A program made the position numbers and the translations under genes. From assembly GCA_964455905.1 (NCBI GenBank), contig CAYVYN010000004.1, positions 124,001 to 188,000 of the forward strand: a stretch of 64,000 nucleotides of DNA, written 5' to 3'. This DNA comes from CAIJXB01 sp964455905. Lineage in GTDB: Bacteria; Chlamydiota; Chlamydiia; Chlamydiales; Rhabdochlamydiaceae. This document shows positions 27,201 through 34,212 of the stretch, piece after piece. How positions within the stretch are numbered: position 1 is the first letter of the stretch; every line of letters begins with the position of its first letter. The notes beneath the pieces were generated by a model, which saw only the letters and a list, made by a program, of their open reading frames with translations, was not told the DNA's origin and did not search any database.

Positions 27201-30200
27201 CTTCCTCTAATTTGTTAGGAGGGGGTATTTCACCTTCAAAAAGGCTTTTTAAGGAACTATTTTTCAGTCCACCAACTAACGGCTCTAACAAATCGGGAAA
27301 CCCACTCTTCACCAATTTGGAGCACACTCCAAGAATGAAATTATCATCAACCCCTCCTACCCATAGAGGAAGTAACTCATCTCTAGAAAACTCTTTCGGC
27401 GGTTGTTCGTGTTTAAGTTTCCAGATAACCGTGCAGGCAAGTCTTTGCGCTAACGCAATTTGAAAATCAGGATTGACTGAAGCTTTGTTTATAAATTCTT
27501 TAGCATCCTCGAAAAATGCCTGTCCTTTACTTTTTGACAAGAGCCTTATAGTAGCTACAAGGATCTCCTCTTGAACTAAAGACCTAATCCGACCTTTAGA
27601 CATAGTCCCCAAAATACTAATAGAAGCTTCAATGTTCTTAGATTCTAAAAACCGAGTAACTAGAATCCTTCCAGCTGCATTCCGTTCTGGACCACCGTCT
27701 TTCAACAAGCCCTGAATATACTCTATATCCGGAGAGTCGGAGATGCTCTGGGAAAAAGCTTCTTGAACTAATGAAGTAGAGTCTTTAAGCCACTGATCAT
27801 ATTCTCTTCTATACCCATCAGCGTTTCCAATACACGTATCTAACCACCCCTTTTCTTTTGACAAAAGCTCTAAATATCTAAAGCTTGCCCAGTCTTTTTC
27901 TCCCCAAACTAGCTTAGAAACATCGATTAAAAAACTTCTTCTTTTTCCCCCCTCAAAAGACTTCAACGCTTTTTCAACAGCACATAGGGCATCATCTCTT
28001 CTTCCCTGTTTCAATAGCTCAGAAAAATATCTAAGAACTAGTTTTTGTTGACGCTCTAAAACCTTAGAATCTCCTTTTATTTTTAACACGAGATCTAAAG
28101 ACACCTCTTCTTGACCTAGATTAAATAGATCCTTTGCTGCTTTAATGAGTTTTTCAGCGTTAACCTTTTCAGCTCTCTGCACTAGAATTGCTTCTTTAAA
28201 TGAAGAAAAACCCTCTACTTGCTTTTCTTCTTCACTAAAAGCATTTAATAACATCTCGGCCCTGCGCAAAAAACCCTTAGACATCAATTCGCTACAAACA
28301 AAAAGTTTCAACTCGACTTTGCCAAGTAAATCTCCATAGTTATTAGCCACCTCTAGAGCTTTTTCTACATCTAAGCTATCTAAAAGATGTCGCATAATAT
28401 TTAGAGTGCTTTCTCGATCAGGCAACATCCGATCTACATAAATAGCCAAGTCTACACTCTCTTTTTGTAACAGCTTTTCTACCATAAAGCTACTTAGGGA
28501 TTTTTTATCTTCCAGGCTAATTTCTGAATTCCCATTAATCAAATCACAGGCCACAGCAACAGCTTGCCGGCTTCCCTCAGCTACAAGGATAGAAATACGT
28601 CCTTTTAAGTTCATATCAAGAGGATATTTTAAAGGCCCGACAGCACTCTGCCTAGTTAGTTCCTTAAACCAGCACTCAAGCTCAACTCTTTCTTTTCCAT
28701 TCGGAAGTTTTTGTACTAAAGTAATTGCAGCAGAGAGCTTTCCTTTACTAAATAATCGCTTAGCAACTTCGATGATAAGATTTATTTTATCCTTAGAAGA
28801 GTCTCTTTGCTCAAGAAAATTTCCACTTAATGAATCTAAAATTAAATCTTCGTTTAAAAAACCTATTTCATACTGTTCTTCGATTAACGCTGAAGCCAAC
28901 CTAGGAACTAAACTAGTATCTTTAGGAAAAGACGCTATGAGCTCTTTCGCTTTAGCAATAGCATCTTCTAATTCACCTGTTTTTACAAGGTTTCTGCAGT
29001 CAAATTCAACCTTATTAAAAAGAAGACTCAGCACTCGGACTTTAAATTCTTTAGGTTTTTCTTGTATGCTCTTAGCAATCACCTCAAAATTAGATTCTCT
29101 CAAAAGAGCCAACACTTCTTTCTCTCTAATTCCTTCCATTCCTTTAGGATCGATCTCATACATAAGAGACTCTCGAATATCTCCGCTTTCGAGTTGAAGA
29201 GCAACGCTCATTGCCAAAGAGAGTTTTCCTAACTTAAGCAAGTTTCTTGCAATAGCCTCAACTAAATGAGCAACACCCTCTCCTTGGACAAGCCTTTTTA
29301 CCTCTTTCATAAGAAATTGAACATTCTTTTCGCTTGCTGCACCTGAAGAAGGCTCTGCCAATAAAACAGTAGAAAAATCACTGAAAAAGGCAACCTGCGA
29401 ATCTTTTTGAAGCATTCGAGTAAGCTCTCCTAATTCCTTGATGAGCGATTCAAAAGACGCTATTGCTAAAGAAGACTTCAATGCCGTTTTCAAACCTTCA
29501 AAAAGACTTTTTTCTAAATCAAAATCCGGTATCGATATTTGAAAAAAAGCCTGAAAAGCAGGACCAAACTGATTTAATTTTATTGCTTTTTTACATACTT
29601 CCTTAAAGAGAGTGTCTTTTATAGCATCTTCATGAACACCCTTTATAATAAGCAAAGCATCTTCTAACCTCCCCTCTTGAATAATGGAGAAGAGCTCTTG
29701 ACGTATTCGCGCATCAAACTCTTGAAACAATTTGCTGAAGTTGTTTTCAACTCGCTCATAGTAATCTAAAACTTCATTATCTAAAGATAAGAGGTCTATT
29801 TTTTCAAACTCTAAGGCCGCACCCATTAAAGTCTTATACTCAGCACCCTCAGACCATTTTTCACAAACACCTAAAAGTGTGAGAACTTTAATCTCTGGAT
29901 CTGTAATAGTTTTTGCAACATCACTAGCTAACTGAAATTTTCCTTCGCTAATTAAAAAATGAGAGATATTCCTACGTCTAGCATTTTTTACTAGCTCTGA
30001 GATACCCTTTGCATCGGTTAAGCTCTTTAATTGATCTTTACTAAATCCCCGTTCTGGATCGAAGTCCTCGATATCGGACGATTGCAGTTTTAATCCTTCT
30101 AACGTTAGATTTTCGTTAGGCGTAATTTGCTTGCTATTCTGTATTTCTGTAATGATTTCATTTCTAATCAAAGAAGGCTCCATAGCAAATGGTATCGAGA

Positions 30201-30972
30201 GACACTCTTCCACCTCTTTTAGAAGCAATAAACCAATAACTTTTCTATACTCCTTATAGCCGTATTCTTCTTTTCTAAAACGGTTAGAATCCACAGAAGA
30301 AATGCTACTAGACCCTGACCCACTCCGAGTCCGGCTACGAAGTCGGAACTCACGACCCGATGATCTATCAAGAGATTCCTCTTCCAAAATCTCGCTTGAA
30401 GGAGGGTTATATGAAAAATCTAATTCAGAAGAATTCCAAGAATCTTCGTCTGATTCCGATCCTCCCGACTGATCGTCTTCTATAAAATTTTGATGCAACC
30501 TAGTCGGATTCGTCCCTAACGACTGAACGATTAAACCTATTTGAGCAGAAGATTTTCCCTTAAGCTCTGAAATCCCTTTTAGATTTTTTTCTGTCGCCTT
30601 TTCTACCAACTTACTCCCTGCCTGTTTAGGGGTAAACGAGACACGAAAAAGATACTGGATTTTTCCAATAATTCCTAATTTTTCATAAGAGCTAACATGA
30701 AACTGATTTAATAAATTCTTTAGGTTGTCTAGCTTTGATTTCACATCATTTTCAGACACTCGAGGCAAGGCTCTAAGACATTCCCTAACATACTCATCTA
30801 TTTGAGCAATAGAAGAGTATCCGTCGGTTTTTGTTACAGCTTCCATCCCTTTATTAGAAATCTTAACATAAAGGTGACCATCTTCAGATGCGCTCTTTTT
30901 ATTTACCCGATTTAGAACGTCTATTATTCCCTCTATTTTCGAAGGTTCCGATGGCGGAATGGAAAAACTCAT
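24265..30972 (-). CDS. Giant helical-repeat protein (2235 residues), unknown
   Basis: A single open frame of 6.7 kb. There is no signal peptide and no clear membrane helix. Residues 1-160 look globular. Residues about 165-230 are a disordered, Ser/Asp/Glu/Arg-rich linker (GGSESDEDSW, SRTRSGSGSSS). Everything after is predominantly helical, with recurring helix pairs of TPR/alpha-solenoid style such as ISHFLISEGKFQLASDVAKT, LEDALLIIKGV and RIEDTLHLLNTV at 35-40-residue spacing. Such solenoids bind other proteins. The start at 30972 has a good GGGAG ribosome site. It sits between lon and tsaB-rpsU-dnaJ, genes that are close neighbours in C. trachomatis, so it is a lineage-specific insertion. 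A secreted host-interacting role is possible but unproven; no family name is known to me. Confidence 0.72.
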   Translation of the reverse strand: MSFSIPPSEPSKIEGIIDVLNRVNKKSASEDGHLYVKISNKGMEAVTKTDGYSSIAQIDEYVRECLRALPRVSENDVKSKLDNLKNLLNQFHVSSYEKLGIIGKIQYLFRVSFTPKQAGSKLVEKATEKNLKGISELKGKSSAQIGLIVQSLGTNPTRLHQNFIEDDQSGGSESDEDSWNSSELDFSYNPPSSEILEEESLDRSSGREFRLRSRTRSGSGSSSISSVDSNRFRKEEYGYKEYRKVIGLLLLKEVEECLSIPFAMEPSLIRNEIITEIQNSKQITPNENLTLEGLKLQSSDIEDFDPERGFSKDQLKSLTDAKGISELVKNARRRNISHFLISEGKFQLASDVAKTITDPEIKVLTLLGVCEKWSEGAEYKTLMGAALEFEKIDLLSLDNEVLDYYERVENNFSKLFQEFDARIRQELFSIIQEGRLEDALLIIKGVHEDAIKDTLFKEVCKKAIKLNQFGPAFQAFFQISIPDFDLEKSLFEGLKTALKSSLAIASFESLIKELGELTRMLQKDSQVAFFSDFSTVLLAEPSSGAASEKNVQFLMKEVKRLVQGEGVAHLVEAIARNLLKLGKLSLAMSVALQLESGDIRESLMYEIDPKGMEGIREKEVLALLRESNFEVIAKSIQEKPKEFKVRVLSLLFNKVEFDCRNLVKTGELEDAIAKAKELIASFPKDTSLVPRLASALIEEQYEIGFLNEDLILDSLSGNFLEQRDSSKDKINLIIEVAKRLFSKGKLSAAITLVQKLPNGKERVELECWFKELTRQSAVGPLKYPLDMNLKGRISILVAEGSRQAVAVACDLINGNSEISLEDKKSLSSFMVEKLLQKESVDLAIYVDRMLPDRESTLNIMRHLLDSLDVEKALEVANNYGDLLGKVELKLFVCSELMSKGFLRRAEMLLNAFSEEEKQVEGFSSFKEAILVQRAEKVNAEKLIKAAKDLFNLGQEEVSLDLVLKIKGDSKVLERQQKLVLRYFSELLKQGRRDDALCAVEKALKSFEGGKRRSFLIDVSKLVWGEKDWASFRYLELLSKEKGWLDTCIGNADGYRREYDQWLKDSTSLVQEAFSQSISDSPDIEYIQGLLKDGGPERNAAGRILVTRFLESKNIEASISILGTMSKGRIRSLVQEEILVATIRLLSKSKGQAFFEDAKEFINKASVNPDFQIALAQRLACTVIWKLKHEQPPKEFSRDELLPLWVGGVDDNFILGVCSKLVKSGFPDLLEPLVGGLKNSSLKSLFEGEIPPPNKLEEEDIEPAIELNVGDFPKKEDIQDRVFELVANYQNNKSGLKEALKCIGDLPDIKDRTALKNRIIFDLIEMDAIDEAVLVARDHEDKNEQMASLFSICRRLTSRGLREKALEVFYSFDKDYEELEGFGDYRGGLLDPLEEVSSILIFGKMIEAGEDPIESFRLLLKKSKVSKEDIESCRHGAIRFLENKNRLVEVELLAVEGVLEGNPRLLALLDRCVKIMEEDGDLESNLEQAEALFDKVDSEISYIKKLPVEKDLEEVVRKRDEVYAKLQKAFNRLDYPKIEEIERLIEESLSSNLDSILNQTKEIYSKDERGKLYTNICERLLAAGQIIEFQTVITFLAREKDTLTFALGLSDLILGVNDGLKAQSSYFMTLVAQMAGEGRFDEVIQIARHVALQRLNEEGGVWTQQVKDDTLIRFATVLLENRASSDCLKQVLWFIRAPIRDDFFKDMSRELKKDKKWKELIVLAGSWIHVSFRDDTNKQYQESIKLAYALLNILQKEPDFDSKIDDVLKNLLLEGVDENAFMSEIIDKCQPRDLFGERLQKKVDEDSARVGKVFRVIDKPNFSLEEALSNAKDVRGLILQTEALKDIIDALCDNGRLEECFGMLSTKLPFEALATQREDLQERIYEKVQELCVGLLDKEDGIALATQKAKSLFTLWPLKKEEKQAFFVHITADMLVRQLELDKIRSTGDADQIIVSMASILSLQPWNLANQILANKDSKPFLKDWVSNWQKNNLLPTEVILKEMDHVLLKLPEGLSCKELFSVRPKNDEKQVNQKEIDSFLLEPNFSELKTVDMLQLASRLVREGRIEDTLHLLNTVPSDKDSLLHLIIKEEWFFDVLTELVIIKDQKIFSSLIALIWETPCVDKKDLLVRIFKEVSLLSMDPSLKVSFLDLILEKIIDKRQSDILKDVFALFPKDNLKRWVEKFIQEKSIKESSQQIRCVAEVVISLLFEDKVYCQKLIDELRRKAKELRDQSNK

Positions 30973-31153
30973 AGAAAACTCCCTTTTATTTTCATTTGAA
31001 CAAATAAGAAACTAAAAATCAAATTAATACATTTAACTAAATACACAACAATTTTAAAATTAAACAAATACAAACAAATATTAATTTCATAAATAAAAAA
31101 AATCTAAATCTTATCCTTTCTTTTTTTGGAAAATCTTGCTAAAATCTTCCTAC

Positions 31154-31747
31154 ATGAAATACCAAGAAATAGACCTAACTCTCGACGCAAGTAAGGAAGA
31201 CAACATTATCCTTCTATCTTCCTTAGGAACACCCATAGCAAAAAAAGTCTTCAACATAAAAAAAGAAAAAGAACGCTCGCTACTACTAACCGTTACAGAA
31301 CTTTTAGAAGAAAATCAGATTACACCAGAAAATATCAGGGCTATCTTCGTGGGAATAGGCCCAGGATCTTACACAGGAGTACGTATTGCTGTTTCTATTG
31401 GAGAAGGACTTAGCTTAGGACTAAACATCCCCCTCTATTCTTTCCACTCCGCCCTAGCCTACCTACCTGACACGCTTCAAAACGGCCCGTTCACAGCCCT
31501 ACTTAAAGCAAAACATAATCACTTTGTCTTAAAAGGACGATACGAAGACACACTTATCCCAGGCTCTTTCTCTTATGAAATCGTCTTAGAAGAAAAGTCT
31601 CCGGAAGATTTTCCGATAGAAAATCCATTACCTATTTCTATAGAAGAAGAATCTCCCTTAAATACAAAGATATTACTCCCCTATCTTAACAAACTAAAAA
31701 AAGAGCCTATCTCTCCACCGAAAATTATTTACCTACACGATTTTTAA
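31154..31747 (+). CDS. tsaB: tRNA threonylcarbamoyladenosine biosynthesis protein TsaB
   Basis: 197 residues of the ASKHA fold. LTLDASKEDNIILLSS is a modified nucleotide-binding start and FVGIGPGSYTGVRIAVSIGE is the hallmark of TsaB. TsaB pairs with TsaD and TsaE to form t6A at position 37 of ANN-decoding tRNAs. The C terminus is shorter than in E. coli TsaB (231 residues). ATG 31154 is preferred over 31136 because the upstream extension overlaps a likely -10 element (TAAAAT at 31140). It precedes rpsU and dnaJ, the same order as in Chlamydia, where the gene is annotated as gcp-like. Confidence 0.85.
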   Translation: MKYQEIDLTLDASKEDNIILLSSLGTPIAKKVFNIKKEKERSLLLTVTELLEENQITPENIRAIFVGIGPGSYTGVRIAVSIGEGLSLGLNIPLYSFHSALAYLPDTLQNGPFTALLKAKHNHFVLKGRYEDTLIPGSFSYEIVLEEKSPEDFPIENPLPISIEEESPLNTKILLPYLNKLKKEPISPPKIIYLHDF

Positions 31748-31786
31748 ATTTTATTTACGAGAGAAAACTTTTCGATCCGCCCCCTC

Positions 31787-31815
31787 TTGAATAATATCAC
31801 CCCATTTAGTAAGAT
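31787..31815 (+). promoter_or_regulatory. Promoter for rpsU
   Basis: TTGAAT (31787-31792) and TAAGAT (31810-31815), spacer 17 bp, four of six matches each. The same architecture recurs at 33358 (TTGAAA-17-TAAGAT). Confidence 0.4.
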
Positions 31816-31851
31816 GGACCTGCATTATTTAAACATTAGGACCAAATACTC

Positions 31852-32049
31852 ATGCCAAGCGTAAAAGTTCGTTCCGGAGAACCTCTAGACAAAGCTCTAA
31901 GAGCACTAAAAAAGAAATTAGACAAAGAAGGAATCATGAAATCTGCGAAAGCTCACAGATTCTATGACAAACCTTCCGTAAAAAGCCGCGCAAAATCTAA
32001 AGCAGCTTTAAAATACAAAAAAATAAAGAATTTCCGTCCTGCAGTATAA
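31852..32049 (+). CDS. rpsU: 30S ribosomal protein S21
   Basis: 65 residues, the normal size. VRSGEPLDKALRALKKKLDK and the following basic region (KAHRFYDKPSVKSRAKSKAA) are typical of S21, which binds the small subunit near the anti-Shine-Dalgarno end of 16S rRNA and helps initiation. A TTAGGA ribosome site precedes the ATG. It has its own promoter and is separated from dnaJ by a strong terminator, although the gene order tsaB-rpsU-dnaJ is conserved in chlamydiae. Confidence 0.93.
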   Translation: MPSVKVRSGEPLDKALRALKKKLDKEGIMKSAKAHRFYDKPSVKSRAKSKAALKYKKIKNFRPAV

Positions 32050-32078
32050 AAGAACCGCGTCAAATCTTTAATTTCATC

Positions 32079-32117
32079 ATTAGCAAACCGCACCCTAGCG
32101 ATTTGCTAATTTTTTTA
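32079..32117 (+). terminator. Intrinsic terminator after rpsU
   Basis: ATTAGCAAA (32079-32087) pairs with TTTGCTAAT (32102-32110), extended inside by CGC/GCG, then a T run to 32116. It probably limits read-through from rpsU into dnaJ. Confidence 0.82.
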
Positions 32118-32143
32118 TCAGTTTTTTTTATTTGGAGGGATTT

Positions 32144-33301
32144 ATGACAGATTACTATCAAGTGCTAGGCATTACCAAAGGCGCTACACAAGATGAGATA
32201 AAAAAGGCATATCGCAAATGCGCCATCAAATACCATCCCGACAAAAACCCCGGAGACCCTAAAGCTGAGAAGCAATTTAAAGAAATCTCTGAAGCCTACG
32301 AAGTCTTAAGTGACGAGAAAAAAAGAAGCATCTATGACCAATATGGAGCCGACGCCCTAAAAGGTGGAGCTGGCGGTGGTCATGCTGGTGGATTCTCTTC
32401 TATGGACGAAGCTCTCAGAACTTTTATGGGTGCATTCGGTGGTGGTGGCGGTGGCGGCCAAGACTCTATTTTTAATAGTTTCTTTGGTTTTGATTCCAGC
32501 GGACCAGACGAATCCTCAAGACAAGGCGCAAGCAAGCGCATGAACCTTTCTCTTTCTTTGGAAGAGGCTGTCCGAGGTGTTGAAAAAGAAGTTTCTTTAA
32601 CAAACTACGTAGAGTGTGCTCCTTGTCATGGCAAAGGAACAACAAGTTCCGCCGGACAAAAAAAATGCACGACTTGTCAAGGTCGAGGCCAAGTACACCA
32701 AAATAGAGGCTTTTTCAGCATGGCGACAGAGTGCCATCAGTGTCACGGCAAGGGAACAATCATTACAGACCCTTGTAAACAGTGCCACGGTCAAGGCAGA
32801 GTCAAAGAAAAACAAAAAACCACTATTAAAATCCCTGCAGGGATTAATAGCGGCATGAGGTTGCGCCTCGCCGGCTACGGCGACGCAGGAGAAAATGGAG
32901 GTCCAGCCGGAGATCTTTATGCTTACATTACTGTTGAACCGCATAAAATCTTCCAAAGAGAAGGCGATGATTTGCTCATTGAGCTTCCTATTTCGTTTGT
33001 GGAAGCGGCTCTTGGCGTAAAGAAAGAAATACCAAAGCTTAACGACGGCGTTTGCAAGATACAGGTTCCCGAAGGGACACAAAATGGTAAAGTTCTTCGC
33101 GTCAAGCAAGAGGGATGCCCTAATGTCCATGGACAAGGTAAGGGAGATCTTCTTATTAAGATTCTCGTGGAAACACCTGTTGATCTAAACGAAAAACAAA
33201 AAAACCTTCTAAAAGAATTTGCTGAATTAGAAACAGAACATAATTCTCCTAGAAGAAAAACATTCCTAGATAAAATTAAAGTTTTCTTTTCTAAGCCGTA
33301 A
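32144..33301 (+). CDS. dnaJ: Chaperone protein DnaJ
   Basis: 385 residues with the full type I layout: J domain (residues 1-70) with HPD in KYHPDKNPGD, a Gly/Phe-rich linker (residues about 75-125), four CxxCxGxG zinc repeats (CAPCHGKG, CTTCQGRG, CHQCHGKG, CKQCHGQG) and the C-terminal substrate-binding domain. DnaJ delivers clients to DnaK and stimulates its ATPase. GGAGGG precedes ATG 32144; an upstream TTG at 32132 in the same frame overlaps that ribosome site and is not the start. A terminator follows. Nothing is unusual. Confidence 0.96.
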   Translation: MTDYYQVLGITKGATQDEIKKAYRKCAIKYHPDKNPGDPKAEKQFKEISEAYEVLSDEKKRSIYDQYGADALKGGAGGGHAGGFSSMDEALRTFMGAFGGGGGGGQDSIFNSFFGFDSSGPDESSRQGASKRMNLSLSLEEAVRGVEKEVSLTNYVECAPCHGKGTTSSAGQKKCTTCQGRGQVHQNRGFFSMATECHQCHGKGTIITDPCKQCHGQGRVKEKQKTTIKIPAGINSGMRLRLAGYGDAGENGGPAGDLYAYITVEPHKIFQREGDDLLIELPISFVEAALGVKKEIPKLNDGVCKIQVPEGTQNGKVLRVKQEGCPNVHGQGKGDLLIKILVETPVDLNEKQKNLLKEFAELETEHNSPRRKTFLDKIKVFFSKP

Positions 33302-33306
33302 GGAAC

Positions 33307-33339
33307 AAAAGAGTACAGCCTAACGCTGTACTCTTTTTT
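33307..33339 (+). terminator. Intrinsic terminator after dnaJ
   Basis: AAAAGAGTACAGC (33307-33319), loop CTAAC, GCTGTACTCTTTT (33325-33337) and further Ts; a perfect 13-bp stem. The A run on the left could let it work in both directions. Confidence 0.9.
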
Positions 33340-33357
33340 CATCCACTTATAAATTAG

Positions 33358-33386
33358 TTGAAAGTTTTACTTTTATACAGTAAGAT
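33358..33386 (+). promoter_or_regulatory. Promoter of the chaperone/usher-like cluster
   Basis: TTGAAA (33358-33363, five of six) and TAAGAT (33381-33386, four of six) are 17 bp apart, 29 bp before the first gene of the cluster. Confidence 0.5.
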
Positions 33387-33414
33387 CCCCTATTTGCTTT
33401 ATGTGGGTATTCTT

Positions 33415-34212
33415 ATGAAAACATCTTTTTTTTTAACTTTAAGTATTGGTCTATTTTTTTCTATTCCCCCCCTGCTAGCCCTTGTAACGGTCCCTGGCGC
33501 ATTAACCCATGAGCAAAAAATCCAAAAAAAAGACTCTATCCAGGGAACCATTCCGATTCATAATGAAGGCGACGAGGAAGCCATAGTAAAAATCACTCTG
33601 ACTGACTACCTATTTACAGCAGAAGGCCAAAGCTCTTTTCCTCCGGCAGGTACCTCTTCAAGATCCAACGCCTCTTGGATTTCCTTTGGAGCATCCGAAG
33701 TAAAAATAGCACCCCATAGCATATACAATTTCACCTACTCTTTAAAAGTTCCTGATAAAGAAGAGTTAACAGGGACCTACTGGAGTATTTTTTTGATTGA
33801 ACCAATCCAGGAAAAATTTAGCTCTTCTGATAAAAAGCAATCACTCGGAGTGCAAACAATCATTCGATATGGCATCCAAGTAATTAGCCACGCTGGTGAA
33901 ACAGGGAGCTACAATTTAAAAATCTTAGACAAAAAACTCCTTAAAGAACAGGAAAGCAAGACATTCCTATTAGACGTAGAAAATAGTGGGACAAAAATGC
34001 AATCACCTAATTTAACCCTCGAAGTAATCGATAGCCAAGGGGTAAAAACAGGTCGTTTTACCGCGGAAAAACAAAGAATATTTCCTACTTGCTCCGTAAA
34101 CTATCAAATAGATCTTTCCTCTATTGCTCCTGGTAAATACAAAGCGATGGCTATATTAGATCATGCTGAGACGGCTCTTTTTGGAGCCCAGTATGATCTT
34201 GACATCGACTAA
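33415..34212 (+). CDS. PapD-like periplasmic chaperone-like protein
   Basis: 265 residues with a signal peptide (MKTSFFLTLSIGLFFSIPPL). The mature part looks like two Ig-like domains: the first with a charged start, TIPIHNEGDEEAIVKITLTD, then WISFGASEVKIAPHSIYNFT and LTGTYWSIFLIEPI; the second with FLLDVENSGTKMQSPNLTLEV and KYKAMAILDH. This order (strand-rich N domain with a W...P...F...L.P pattern) resembles fimbrial chaperones, and more loosely DUF916-type proteins. It overlaps the next gene by 20 bp. ATG 33415 is chosen because it begins the signal peptide. A role in folding the small secreted paralogues encoded downstream is inferred. No strict family match can be claimed. Confidence 0.5.
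   Translation: MKTSFFLTLSIGLFFSIPPLLALVTVPGALTHEQKIQKKDSIQGTIPIHNEGDEEAIVKITLTDYLFTAEGQSSFPPAGTSSRSNASWISFGASEVKIAPHSIYNFTYSLKVPDKEELTGTYWSIFLIEPIQEKFSSSDKKQSLGVQTIIRYGIQVISHAGETGSYNLKILDKKLLKEQESKTFLLDVENSGTKMQSPNLTLEVIDSQGVKTGRFTAEKQRIFPTCSVNYQIDLSSIAPGKYKAMAILDHAETALFGAQYDLDID

Noticed and set aside
32597..33136. 179-codon frame antisense to dnaJ
   Set aside because: It is a shadow of the dnaJ zinc-finger and C-terminal regions, where codon bias keeps the opposite strand open.
33415..34212. WxL-interacting (DUF916) protein
   Set aside because: The general Ig pattern is similar, but that family belongs to Gram-positive cell-wall systems and no WxL proteins are nearby; the fimbrial-chaperone reading fits the context better.
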